A stretch of DNA of 36,339 nt from [Streptosporangium] indianense (GCF_021474405.1 NZ_JAKEIO010000074.1:1-36339); one strand, 5' to 3'; counted from the stretch's first letter, positions 8,148 to 15,767 are shown. Made by a program: numbers and translations. The notes: a model not told the origin generated them from the letters alone.

Positions 8148-8494
8148 GTGAGTGAGAACCGGCCGAAGCGCGGAGCGCTGCGCGCGGGGCACCGTCTGAC
8201 GTGATGCCCTGATGTGCGGCGCTCCGGGCGTCGGTGGGTCCCACGGTCCGCCGGCCGCTCGTGTGCGCGGCGGGCAAGTGCGGCGTCGCTCCGGCGGAGT
8301 TGGTCCCGCCGGGCATGTGGATCACCGCCGAAGGACGGGTAGGGTCCGAGGCATACCGAGCCCCCGGTGGCAACCGGACCGGGGTTTGTTCCAAGGATCG
8401 GCCCGACGTCACAGGGCGGGCTGTCGCTTACGTGGAAGGAATCGCGTGGAAGCCAACACTCGTAGCACCGGGCGTCTACCAGCTGCCTTCCTGA
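8148..8494 (+). pseudogene. Decayed gene remnant between pup and prcB, possibly an endonuclease VII-type protein
   Basis: The 335 bp between pup and prcB hold pieces of what looks like a former gene. A GTG at 8148 with GGAG just before it opens a short frame (MSENRPKRGALRAGHRL) that stops at 8201. A second frame, open at 8234-8494, ends in SKDRPDVTGRAVAYVEG followed by WKPTLVAPGVYQLPS. From memory, streptomycete recombination endonuclease VII-family proteins found at this position end very similarly, after a zinc-binding core with a FKDRP-like stretch. Here the Cys/His core is absent. The remnant's stop lies 48 bp inside prcB. The family assignment is from memory and needs a search; the lack of an intact gene is seen directly. 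Confidence 0.5.
8340..8345 (+). promoter_or_regulatory. TAGGGT box upstream of prcB
   Basis: GGTAGGGTCCG around 8338-8348 resembles the boxes before arc and pup. It lies about 100 bp before the prcB start, inside the decayed remnant. It could be a -10 for prcBA. Confidence 0.35.
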
Positions 8495-9291
8495 CGCCAG
8501 GGTCTTCCTCCTTCATGGACTTCCTGTCCGAGCACCAGCCGGAGATCCTCCCCGGCAACCGGCAACTGCCCCCCACCCAGGGCGTGATCGAGGCACCGCA
8601 CGGGACCACGATCGTGGCCGTGACGTTCCCCGGCGGTGTGGTCCTCGCCGGCGACCGGCGCGCCACCATGGGCAACGTCATCGCCCAGCGGGACATCGAG
8701 AAGGTCTTCCCCGCCGACGAGTACTCGGCGGTGGGCATCGCCGGCACGGCGGGCCTGGCGGTGGAGATGGTGAAGCTGTTCCAGCTCGAACTGGAGCACT
8801 TCGAGAAGGTCGAAGGCGCGCAGCTGTCCCTGGAGGGCAAGGCGAACCGGCTGTCGACGATGATCCGCTCCAACCTCGGCATGGCCATGCAGGGCCTGGC
8901 CGTGGTGCCGCTGTTCGCCGGGTACGACGTGGACCGCGGCAAGGGCCGCATCTTCTCCTACGACGTCACCGGCGGCCGCTCCGAGGAGCACAACTACGCC
9001 GCAACCGGTTCCGGGTCGATCTTCGCGCGGGGCGCGATGAAGAAGCTCTTCCGGGACGACCTCAGCGAGGCCGAGGCCACGACGCTCGTGGTCCAGGCGC
9101 TCTACGACGCGGCAGACGACGACTCGGCGACCGGTGGTCCCGATGTCGCCCGCCGGATCTATCCCATCGTCACCGTGATCACCGACGACGGCTTCCGCCG
9201 GCTCACCGAGAACGAGGCGTCCGAGATCGCGCGCTCGGTTCTGGAGCGGCGGCTGGAGCAGCCCGACGGGCCGCGGGCCGCGCTGCTGTAG
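8446..9291 (+). CDS. prcB: 20S proteasome beta subunit (catalytic)
   Basis: The proteolytic subunit of the 20S core. The start GTG 8446 has GGAAGGA at 8434-8440 and gives 281 residues. The first 53 residues are a propeptide ending APHG; autoprocessing before Thr54 exposes the catalytic N-terminal threonine (TTIVAVTFPGG). Counting from that Thr, Asp17 (AGDRR) and Lys33 (DIEKVF) of the active site are present, so the enzyme should be active. The ribosome binding site and first codons lie inside the C-terminal codons of the upstream gene remnant. prcA follows after 67 bp, probably in one transcript; seven alpha and seven beta subunits form each half of the barrel. Confidence 0.97.
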   Translation: MEANTRSTGRLPAAFLTPGSSSFMDFLSEHQPEILPGNRQLPPTQGVIEAPHGTTIVAVTFPGGVVLAGDRRATMGNVIAQRDIEKVFPADEYSAVGIAGTAGLAVEMVKLFQLELEHFEKVEGAQLSLEGKANRLSTMIRSNLGMAMQGLAVVPLFAGYDVDRGKGRIFSYDVTGGRSEEHNYAATGSGSIFARGAMKKLFRDDLSEAEATTLVVQALYDAADDDSATGGPDVARRIYPIVTVITDDGFRRLTENEASEIARSVLERRLEQPDGPRAALL

Positions 9292-9358
9292 CGGCGATCG
9301 TCTTCGTGAGGGTGGTCCAGTGAACCGACGCAATCTTCAAGAGAGGGACGGATAACCG

Positions 9359-10099
9359 GTGTCGACGCCGTTCTATGTCTCCCCCCAGCAGGCCATGGCC
9401 GACCGGGCGGAGTACGCCCGCAAGGGCATCGCCCGTGGTCGCAGCCTGGTCGTGCTGCAGTTCGCCGACGGCATCGTGTTCGTCGGCGAGAACCCGTCCC
9501 GTGCGCTGCACAAGTTCAGCGAGATCTACGACCGGATCGGCTTCGCGGCCGCCGGCAAGTACAACGAGTACGAGAACCTCCGCATCGGCGGCGTGCGCTA
9601 CGCCGATCTGCGGGGGTACACCTACGACCGGGACGACGTGACGGCCCGGGGCCTGGCGAACGTGTACGCGCAGACGCTGGGCACGATCTTCTCCAGCGCC
9701 GCGGAGAAGCCGTACGAGGTCGAGCTGGTCGTCGCCGAGGTCGGGGAGACGCCCGAGGGCGACCAGATCTACCGGCTGCCGCACGACGGCTCCATCGTGG
9801 ACGAGCACGGCTCGGTCGCGGTCGGCGGCAACGCCGAGCAGATCAGCAGCTACCTGGACCAGCGTCACCAGGAGGGCATGACCCTCGCGGAGGCGCTGAA
9901 GCTGGCGGTGCAGGCCCTGTCCCGCGACACCAACGGCAGCGAGCGGGAGATCCCCGCGGAGCGGCTGGAAGTCGCCGTACTGGACCGCACCCGACCGCAG
10001 AAGCGCAAGTTCAAGCGCATCAGCGGGCCTCAGCTGTCCCGCCTGCTCGCCGCGGGCGCCGGCGGCGGAGACGAGGCCGCGTCGGAGGACGCCGAGTAG
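9359..10099 (+). CDS. prcA: 20S proteasome alpha subunit
   Basis: The structural alpha ring subunit that gates entry to the chamber and receives the Arc C-termini. It has 246 residues from GTG 9359 with GAGAGGGA at 9341-9348. The N-terminus MSTPFYVSPQQAMADRAEYA has the family's gate and H0 helix (YVSPQQ), followed by ARKGIARGRSLVVLQFADG. No catalytic Thr is expected or seen. The C-terminal tail is acidic and Gly/Ala-rich (GGGDEAASEDAE), as in other actinobacterial PrcA, and is likely disordered. It is the last gene of the proteasome block and is followed by a perfect hairpin. Confidence 0.97.
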   Translation: MSTPFYVSPQQAMADRAEYARKGIARGRSLVVLQFADGIVFVGENPSRALHKFSEIYDRIGFAAAGKYNEYENLRIGGVRYADLRGYTYDRDDVTARGLANVYAQTLGTIFSSAAEKPYEVELVVAEVGETPEGDQIYRLPHDGSIVDEHGSVAVGGNAEQISSYLDQRHQEGMTLAEALKLAVQALSRDTNGSEREIPAERLEVAVLDRTRPQKRKFKRISGPQLSRLLAAGAGGGDEAASEDAE

Positions 10100-10113
10100 T
10101 CCTGACGCGATGC

Positions 10114-10152
10114 GACGCGCCCCGGCCGGTGGGATCCCGGCCGGGGCGCGTC
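10114..10152. terminator. Perfect 16-bp hairpin after prcA
   Basis: Positions 10114-10129 are the exact reverse complement of 10137-10152, with a 7-nt loop. It starts 14 bp after the prcA stop. There is no T-run. It lies between convergent prcA and the LacI-type gene and may serve both. Confidence 0.8.
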
Positions 10153-10230
10153 GCCGCGTACGGGTGCGCCGTGGCTCGCCCGGGCTGCGGGCAGGCGTGC
10201 CGCTGGGGGCGATGGGGGGTCCCCGCTGGT

Positions 10231-10266
10231 CCCCCCTGGTCGAGCGAAGCCGAGAGCTTGGGGGAG
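10231..10266. repeat. Streptomyces-type dispersed intergenic repeat
   Basis: The stretch contains GTCGAGCGAAGCCGAG flanked by a C-run and a G-run (CCCCCC and TTGGGGGAG), so it can fold as a stem with short GC arms. I recall this sequence as a frequent intergenic repeat in Streptomyces genomes. It lies between prcA and the LacI-type gene. Confidence 0.6.
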
Positions 10267-10335
10267 GGGGCGCAGCGGCACCCGCTCCGCCGGGTTGCGG
10301 ACCCACCCGGGCCTCGGCGGCTGCGCCGGGCACGG

Positions 10336-11388
10336 CTAGCGTGGCGGTGCCGTGGAGCCCCGTACGACCAGCTGCACGGGGATGTCCCCGGCCTCGGGCT
10401 CACGGCCTTCCAGGACGGCGAGCAGGGCTCGCATACCCCGCTCCCCGAACAGCTCCGCGTTCAGGTGGACCGTTGTCAGCTCCGGGTCCATCGCCGTGGC
10501 CAGCGCCAGGTCGTCGACGCCCGTGACCGACAGGTCGTCCGGGATCCGCAGCCCCAGCCGGCGAGCCGCCTTGTACGTGCCGGCCGCGAGCTGGTCGTCG
10601 TCGCAGAGCACGGCGGTGGGGCGGTCGCCGGGGGCGGAGAGGGCGGCCTGGGCGGCCCGCACCGCTCCCTCGATGGAGATCGGTGAGCGCGCCGTGCGCA
10701 CCGTCGTACCCGGCACCTCGTCCAGCCGCGCCGCCAGTTCCCGGGCGCGGACCTCGAAGGTCCAGGACGGCACGTCCGCCGCCAGGTGCAGGAAGTGCCG
10801 GTGTCCGAGGGACAGCAGATGCCCGGCGGCCTGCCGGATGCCGTCGGCGATGTCCAGGTTCACCGTCGCCGCGCCCAGGCTCCCGGCCGGGTCACTGTCC
10901 AGCATCACCAGCGGGAGCGCCTCGCCGCGGATCGCGGTCAGGGCGTCCGCGGCCATGGAGGAGGCGATCACGCCGTCCAGCGCGGACTGCGCGGAGGCGA
11001 AGGGGTCACGGGCCGGGCCGATGCCCTCGGGGGAGGGGTAGAGGACCACGCCGAAGCCGTGCTCGGCGGCGACCCGGGCGGCGCCCGTGTAGACGCCGGC
11101 GAAGAACTCCGTGGTGAGGGCCGGGACGACCAGGAGGACCGTGCGGGTGCGGCCCAGGCGCAGGTTGCGGGCGGCCAGGTTCGGGCGGTAGCCGAGGTCG
11201 CGGGCGGCCTCCCGGACGCGCTCCGCGGTGGCCTCGGAGACCCGGCCGCGCCATTTGTCGCCGAGGACCAGCGACACGGCCGCCTGGGAGACGCCGGCGG
11301 CCTGGGCGACGTCCCGGCTCGTGGGTCGGGTGCTGCCTCGTGCCACCGTCGGCGCGCTCCTTCGTCTGGACTCGTGAACAGCGGACAT
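10336..11388 (-). CDS. LacI-family transcriptional regulator
   Basis: A repressor-type protein of 350 residues. Residues about 22-80 are the LacI helix-turn-helix and hinge (PTSRDVAQAAGVSQAAVSLV, later LGYRPNLAARNLRLGRT). The rest is a periplasmic-binding-protein-like sensor domain with the family's VTGVDDLALATAMDPELTTV segment. The ligand is unknown. It is divergent from the MFS gene with only 46 bp between the starts, where two TACGTA palindromes sit 21 bp apart; this suggests the regulator controls both itself and the transporter. The pair looks inserted between prcA and pafA and has no visible link to pupylation. Confidence 0.93.
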   Translation of the reverse strand: MSAVHESRRRSAPTVARGSTRPTSRDVAQAAGVSQAAVSLVLGDKWRGRVSEATAERVREAARDLGYRPNLAARNLRLGRTRTVLLVVPALTTEFFAGVYTGAARVAAEHGFGVVLYPSPEGIGPARDPFASAQSALDGVIASSMAADALTAIRGEALPLVMLDSDPAGSLGAATVNLDIADGIRQAAGHLLSLGHRHFLHLAADVPSWTFEVRARELAARLDEVPGTTVRTARSPISIEGAVRAAQAALSAPGDRPTAVLCDDDQLAAGTYKAARRLGLRIPDDLSVTGVDDLALATAMDPELTTVHLNAELFGERGMRALLAVLEGREPEAGDIPVQLVVRGSTAPPR

Positions 11389-11390
11389 GG

Positions 11391-11417
11391 TACGTATGAG
11401 ATCCGACGTTATACGTA
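11391..11417. promoter_or_regulatory. Putative LacI-type operator between divergent genes
   Basis: TACGTAT (11391-11397) and its reverse complement ATACGTA (11411-11417) form an inverted repeat. The two TACGTA cores are 21 bp apart, two helical turns. It lies in the 46-bp gap between the LacI-type start (11388) and the MFS start (11435). Confidence 0.6.
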
Positions 11418-11434
11418 AAACCTAGGGCGGGGAC

Positions 11435-12694
11435 ATGGCCACGGGATACCTGGAGATCCTCCGGGCGCGACACGCCGCCCGGCTGCTCGCCGGCACGCTC
11501 GTGGGCCGGCTGCCCTGCGCCACGGCACCCATCGCGATCGTGCTGTTCGTCCGGGCCGAGGGCGGCACCTACAGTCTGGCCGGGGCGCTGGCGGCCGTGT
11601 ACGGCGTCGCCAACGCCGTCGGGCAGCCCGTGCTGGGCCGGATCGTGGACCTGTGCGGTCAGCCGCGCGTGCAACTGCCCGCGGCCGTCCTCTCCGGGGT
11701 CGCGATGGCCGTCTTCGCCTTCGCGGGCATCGGGACACTGCCGCTCGCCTACGCCGCCGTGGCCGGCGCCGGACTCTTCACGCCACCCCTGGAGGGCGGA
11801 CTGCGGGCGCTGTGGCCCTCCGTGCTGCGCCGGGAGGACCAGGTGCACACGGCGTACGCCATGGACGCCGTGGCGCAGGAGGTCATGTTCACCGTCGGGC
11901 CGCTCCTCGTGACGCTCTGCGTGTCCCTGTGGTCGGCCCAGGCGGCGCTGCTCCTGCTGAACGTCGTCGGGGTGCTGGGTGCGCTGTCCGTCGTGGTGTC
12001 GGAGCCCTCGCGCGCCTGGCGGTCGGCGCCGCGCGAGGCCCACTGGCTGGGCGCGCTGCGTTCGTCGGGGCTGCTGGCGCTGCTGGCGGCGTTCCTGTTC
12101 ATCGGGATGGCGCTCGGGTCCATCACCGTCGCCTCCGTGCCCTACGCGGACGAGCACGGCGGCGACGCCGTGTACGGGTGGCTGATGGCGGCCCTGGGCT
12201 TCGGCGCGCTGGTCGGCGGCACCGTGTACGGCGCGCGGCAGTGGGCCGGTGAGCCCGCGCGGCGACTGCGGGTGCTGGTCGCGCTTCTGGTGGTGTGTTA
12301 CCTGCCGCTGATGCTGATGCCGGACGCGGTCGCCATGGTGGCGCTGACCGCGCTCGCCGGGGTCTTCCTCGCGCCCGCCATCGCCTGTGCGTTCGTCCTG
12401 GTCGACCGGCACGCCCCGCGCGGCACCGTCACCGAGGCGTTCTCCTGGCTGGTGACGACGTTCACCGTCGGACACTCGGTCGGAACGGGCGTGGCGGGGC
12501 CCGTCGTCGAGCAGGGCGGGGCCCTGTGGGGCTTCGCCGTACCGGGTGTGGCAGGTGGCGTGTCCTTGCTGGTTTTGCTCGCCACAGGACGGGTAGTCGC
12601 AGCTCCCGGCCAGGGAGCGGTTGTTGCGGCCGGTTCGGAAAATGATCCAAACCGTGCCGTCGAACCCCGTTTCAGTTCAGGGGATCGGGCGTAA
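11435..12694 (+). CDS. Major facilitator superfamily transporter
   Basis: An integral membrane transporter of 419 residues. Long hydrophobic segments fit about 12 transmembrane helices, with a soluble middle around the residues WRSAPREAHWLGAL. The start ATG 11435 follows a GGGCGGGG purine run. Substrate and direction cannot be read from the sequence; the GRIVDLCGQPR loop after the second helix resembles the MFS motif A region, and efflux is a common role in this group. The divergent LacI-type regulator probably controls it. Its stop codon TAA (12692-12694) forms part of the -10-like box of pafA. Confidence 0.88.
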   Translation: MATGYLEILRARHAARLLAGTLVGRLPCATAPIAIVLFVRAEGGTYSLAGALAAVYGVANAVGQPVLGRIVDLCGQPRVQLPAAVLSGVAMAVFAFAGIGTLPLAYAAVAGAGLFTPPLEGGLRALWPSVLRREDQVHTAYAMDAVAQEVMFTVGPLLVTLCVSLWSAQAALLLLNVVGVLGALSVVVSEPSRAWRSAPREAHWLGALRSSGLLALLAAFLFIGMALGSITVASVPYADEHGGDAVYGWLMAALGFGALVGGTVYGARQWAGEPARRLRVLVALLVVCYLPLMLMPDAVAMVALTALAGVFLAPAIACAFVLVDRHAPRGTVTEAFSWLVTTFTVGHSVGTGVAGPVVEQGGALWGFAVPGVAGGVSLLVLLATGRVVAAPGQGAVVAAGSENDPNRAVEPRFSSGDRA

Positions 12695-12704
12695 TGTTCC
12701 CTCA
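12692..12704 (+). promoter_or_regulatory. -10-like box making pafA leaderless
   Basis: TAATGT (12692-12697) overlaps the MFS stop codon and ends 6 nt before the pafA ATG at 12704. GTTTCA at 12669-12674 gives a possible -35 with 17-bp spacing. No ribosome binding site precedes pafA. Confidence 0.5.
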
Positions 12705-14065
12705 TGGACCGCCGCATTTTCGGGCTGGAGAACGAGTACGGCGTCACGTGCACGTTCAGGGGACAGCGCCGCCTGTCTCCTGACGAGGTGGCGCGGTACC
12801 TCTTCCGCCGTGTCGTGTCATGGGGCCGCAGCAGCAACGTCTTTCTGCGAAACGGCGCCCGCCTCTATCTCGACGTGGGATCGCATCCGGAATACGCGAC
12901 ACCGGAATGCGACAACGTGACCGAACTGGTCACCCACGACAAAGCGGGCGAGCGCATTCTCGAAGGACTCCTGGTGGACGCCGAACGACGCCTGCACGAG
13001 GAGGGAATCGCGGGCGACGTCTACCTCTTCAAGAACAACACCGACTCGGCGGGCAACTCCTACGGCTGCCACGAGAACTATCTGGTCGCCCGGCACGGGG
13101 AGTTCTCCCGACTCGCGGACATTCTCATTCCGTTCCTGGTCACCCGGCAGTTGCTGTGCGGGGCGGGCAAGGTGCTGCAGACACCGCGCGGCGCCGTGTA
13201 CTGCGTCAGCCAGCGCGCCGAGCACATCTGGGAGGGCGTCTCCTCGGCGACGACCCGCTCCCGGCCCATCATCAACACGCGTGACGAGCCGCACGCCGAC
13301 GCCGAGCGCTACCGCCGCCTGCACGTCATCGTGGGCGACTCCAACATGTCCGAGACGACCATGCTGCTCAAGGTCGGTGCCACCGACCTGGTGCTGCGCA
13401 TGATCGAGGCGGGTACGGTGATGCGGGACCTCACCCTGGAGAACCCGATCCGGGCGATCCGCGAGGTCAGCCACGACATCACCGGCCGCCGCAAGGTGCG
13501 CCTGGCCAGCGGACGCGAGGCCTCCGCCCTGGAGGTGCAGCGCGAGTACTACGAGAAGGCCCTGGACTTCTGCGAGCGCCGGGGCATCCGCACCGGCACC
13601 GTCGAGCAGGTCCTGGAGCTGTGGGGCCGCGCCCTGGACGCGATCGAGTCCGAGGACCTCGACCGCATCGGCACCGAGATCGACTGGGTCATGAAGTACA
13701 AGCTCATCGAGCGGTACCGCGCCAAGCACAACATGACCATGTCGCACCCGAGGGTCGCGCAGATAGACCTCGCCTACCACGACATCCACCGCCGTCGTGG
13801 TCTGTACTACCTGCTCGAGAAGAAGGGCCAGGCGGCCCGTATCTGCAACGACTTGAAGATCTTCGAGGGCAAGTCCGTCCCGCCGCAGACGACGCGCGCC
13901 CGGCTGCGCGGCGACTTCATCCGGCGGGCCCAGGAACAGCGCCGTGACTTCACGGTCGACTGGGTTCACCTCAAGCTCAACGACCAGGCGCAGCGGACCG
14001 TGCTGTGCAAGGACCCGTTCCGTTCCGTGGACGACCGGGTGGAAAAGCTGATCGCCGGAATGTGA
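12704..14065 (+). CDS. pafA: Pup ligase PafA
   Basis: The enzyme uses ATP to phosphorylate the C-terminal Glu of deamidated Pup and joins it to substrate lysines. It has 453 residues, the normal length, from ATG 12704 (MDRRIFGLENEYGVTC). The fold is glutamine-synthetase-like. ATP/Mg-binding glutamates lie in FGLENEYG; the catalytic Asp57 is in RLYLDVGSHPEYATPE; LFKNNTDSAGNSYG and PIINTRDEPHADAERYRR are shared with Dop. The Dop-specific insertion is absent, which fixes the assignment. It is separated from the rest of the proteasome block by the LacI/MFS pair, appears to have its own leaderless promoter and ends at an intrinsic terminator. Confidence 0.97.
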   Translation: MDRRIFGLENEYGVTCTFRGQRRLSPDEVARYLFRRVVSWGRSSNVFLRNGARLYLDVGSHPEYATPECDNVTELVTHDKAGERILEGLLVDAERRLHEEGIAGDVYLFKNNTDSAGNSYGCHENYLVARHGEFSRLADILIPFLVTRQLLCGAGKVLQTPRGAVYCVSQRAEHIWEGVSSATTRSRPIINTRDEPHADAERYRRLHVIVGDSNMSETTMLLKVGATDLVLRMIEAGTVMRDLTLENPIRAIREVSHDITGRRKVRLASGREASALEVQREYYEKALDFCERRGIRTGTVEQVLELWGRALDAIESEDLDRIGTEIDWVMKYKLIERYRAKHNMTMSHPRVAQIDLAYHDIHRRRGLYYLLEKKGQAARICNDLKIFEGKSVPPQTTRARLRGDFIRRAQEQRRDFTVDWVHLKLNDQAQRTVLCKDPFRSVDDRVEKLIAGM

Positions 14066-14099
14066 GGCGTGCGGCTCGTCCGCCGACCCGATCGCCAAG

Positions 14100-14143
14100 C
14101 CGATGCCCGGAGGATTTCGCGCCTTCGGGCATCGGTGTTTTTT
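14100..14143 (+). terminator. Intrinsic terminator after pafA
   Basis: A 14-bp stem (14100-14113 with 14122-14135, one mismatch, 8-nt loop) is followed directly by TGTTTTTT. This is the most classical rho-independent terminator in the window. Confidence 0.94.
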
Positions 14144-14222
14144 CCGCCTGATTCCGCCCGTGTGCCGGCGGAAGCGGGAGGCGGCGTGCCGCGCGGTGTG
14201 GGGAGTGCGGTGCGGGTACGCC

Positions 14223-14228
14223 GTAGAG
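14223..14228 (+). promoter_or_regulatory. Possible -10 for the FKBP lipoprotein gene
   Basis: TAGAGT at 14223-14228, about 40 bp before the ATG at 14268. No clear -35 was found. Confidence 0.35.
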
Positions 14229-14267
14229 TGGCTGGCATTGCCCCCACCCCCGATCCCAGTTGGACTG

Positions 14268-15248
14268 ATGAACTACAACACGAAACGACTCGTGGCCGCG
14301 CTGCTGGCCGTTCCCGCCCTGTTGTTCACCGCCGCGTGCGGATCGGACGACGGGAACAACGGCGACGCGGCGGGAGGCGTCGCCGAGGTCAAGGGGAAAG
14401 TCGGGGCCAAGCCCGAGATCTCCGTACCGAAGGACGGCAAGCCGTCCGACGAGACCGTCGTCAAGACGGTCTCGGCGGGCAGCGGAACCCCGATCAAGGG
14501 ATCGGACTTCGTCCGTCTGGACTGGACCGTCGAGAAGTGGGGCGGTGACCAGGAGCTCGGCGGCACCTGGGCCGCGGCGCCGGCGGGTGACAAGGCGCCC
14601 CGGCGGCAGTCCGTCGAGCAGATCGGCAAGCCGAGCCAGCAGCTCCCCGAGAAGGTCCTCGACGCGGTGAAGGGCAAGAAGCCCGGCAGCCGCGTCCTGG
14701 TGCAGGGCACCGCGGGCGATCTGATCGGCCAGAGCCTGAACACCTCCTCCGGGATCTCCGCCAAGGACGTGCTGATCTGGGTCGTCGACCCGGTCGGTGC
14801 CGCGAGCGTCGATGCCAAGGCCGAGGTCAAGGGTGAGCAGGCCCCCTCCGAGCCGGGCATGCCCGAGGTGGAGGCCCCCTCGCAGAAGGCCGCGAACATC
14901 ACCGTCCCCAAGGGTGAGAAGGCTCCCAAGGACCTCAAGGAGCAGGTCCTGATCAAGGGCGACGGCAAGAAGGTCGAAGCCGGTCAGGGACTCATCGCCC
15001 AGTACACCGGCGTCAAGTGGGAGGACGGCAAGAAGTTCGACTCCTCCTGGGACCACGGCGGCGCCACCGCCTTCCAGATCGGCAACGGCTCCGTGGTGGC
15101 AGGCTGGGACAAGGGCCTCGTCGGCAAGCACGTGGGCGACCGGGTGCTGCTGGTGATCCCGCCCTCGCTCGGCTACGGCGCGAGCCCGCAGAGCGAGCTG
15201 GCCAAGAACACCCTGGTCTTCACGGTGGACATCCTCGGCACGGTCTGA
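14268..15248 (+). CDS. FKBP-type peptidyl-prolyl isomerase, lipoprotein with two FKBP-like domains
   Basis: Predicted to be an extracytoplasmic, membrane-anchored proline isomerase or chaperone. From ATG 14268 the product has 326 residues. The N-terminus is a lipoprotein signal (KRLVAALLAVPALLFTAAC) with Cys at the likely lipidation site, then a Gly/Asn/Asp-rich linker. Residues about 60-180 resemble an FKBP domain (KGSDFVRLDWTVEKW ... GSRVLVQG ... LIWVVDPVG) but lack the usual active-site pattern. The last 110 residues are a canonical FKBP domain: GQGLIAQYTGVKW, FDSSWDHG, VVAGWDKGLVGKHVGDR and VLLVIPPSLGYG. The ribosome binding site is weak. A second cytosolic FKBP gene follows after 56 bp, likely co-transcribed. 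Longer in-frame starts upstream would remove the signal peptide and run into the terminator. Confidence 0.88.
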   Translation: MNYNTKRLVAALLAVPALLFTAACGSDDGNNGDAAGGVAEVKGKVGAKPEISVPKDGKPSDETVVKTVSAGSGTPIKGSDFVRLDWTVEKWGGDQELGGTWAAAPAGDKAPRRQSVEQIGKPSQQLPEKVLDAVKGKKPGSRVLVQGTAGDLIGQSLNTSSGISAKDVLIWVVDPVGAASVDAKAEVKGEQAPSEPGMPEVEAPSQKAANITVPKGEKAPKDLKEQVLIKGDGKKVEAGQGLIAQYTGVKWEDGKKFDSSWDHGGATAFQIGNGSVVAGWDKGLVGKHVGDRVLLVIPPSLGYGASPQSELAKNTLVFTVDILGTV

Positions 15249-15304
15249 CCCGTCCGGTCTGTGAGACTGTCCCCGACGCAGGTCACGTAACAAGGAGAGA
15301 TGAA

Positions 15305-15676
15305 GTGAGCATCGACAAGCCCGAGATCGACTTCCCGGGCGGCGAGCCCCCGGCGGACCTCGAGATCAAGGACATCTGGGAAGGCGACGGCCCGGTCGCC
15401 GAGGCCGGCCAGACCGTCACCGTGCACTACGTGGGCGTCTCCTTCAGCACGGGCGAGGAGTTCGACGCCAGCTGGAACCGCGGCACCCCGTTCCGCTTCC
15501 CGCTGGGCGGCGGCCGGGTCATCAAGGGCTGGGACCAGGGCGTGCAGGGCATGAAGGTCGGAGGCCGCCGCCAGCTGACCATCCCCGCCCACCTCGCCTA
15601 CGGCAACCAGAGCCCGTCTCCTCTGATCAAGCCCGGCGAGACGCTGATCTTCGTGGTCGACCTGCTCGGAGTCTGA
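15305..15676 (+). CDS. FKBP-type peptidyl-prolyl cis-trans isomerase, cytosolic
   Basis: A single-domain FKBP of 123 residues from GTG 15305 (AAGGAGAG at 15292-15299). It catalyses cis/trans isomerisation of Xaa-Pro bonds. The conserved active-site residues are present: VHYVGVSF (Tyr), GEEFDASW (Phe and Asp), VIKGWDQGVQGMKVGGRR (Ile, Trp) and LAYG (Tyr). There is no signal peptide, so it acts in the cytosol, in contrast to its neighbour. It is followed by a hairpin with a T-rich tail, which separates it from pafB. Confidence 0.95.
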   Translation: MSIDKPEIDFPGGEPPADLEIKDIWEGDGPVAEAGQTVTVHYVGVSFSTGEEFDASWNRGTPFRFPLGGGRVIKGWDQGVQGMKVGGRRQLTIPAHLAYGNQSPSPLIKPGETLIFVVDLLGV

Positions 15677-15704
15677 GCAAGCTCCGGACAGACTCGATCA
15701 TGTG

Positions 15705-15741
15705 GGGCCCATGCCTGTTCGGGCGTGGGCCCTCGGCTTTT
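15705..15741 (+). terminator. Intrinsic terminator after the second FKBP gene
   Basis: An 11-bp stem (15705-15715 with 15722-15732, one mismatch) with a 6-nt loop, followed by TCGGCTTTT. It starts 28 bp after the stop codon. Confidence 0.85.
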
Positions 15742-15767
15742 GCCGTGCCACCGTGTGGCGGTACGGT
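15740..15767 (+). promoter_or_regulatory. Probable pafB promoter
   Basis: TTGCCG (15740-15745), a 16-bp spacer and TACGGT (15762-15767) lie about 40 bp before the pafB ATG. The spacing suits a HrdB-type promoter. It begins right at the end of the preceding terminator. Confidence 0.45.
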
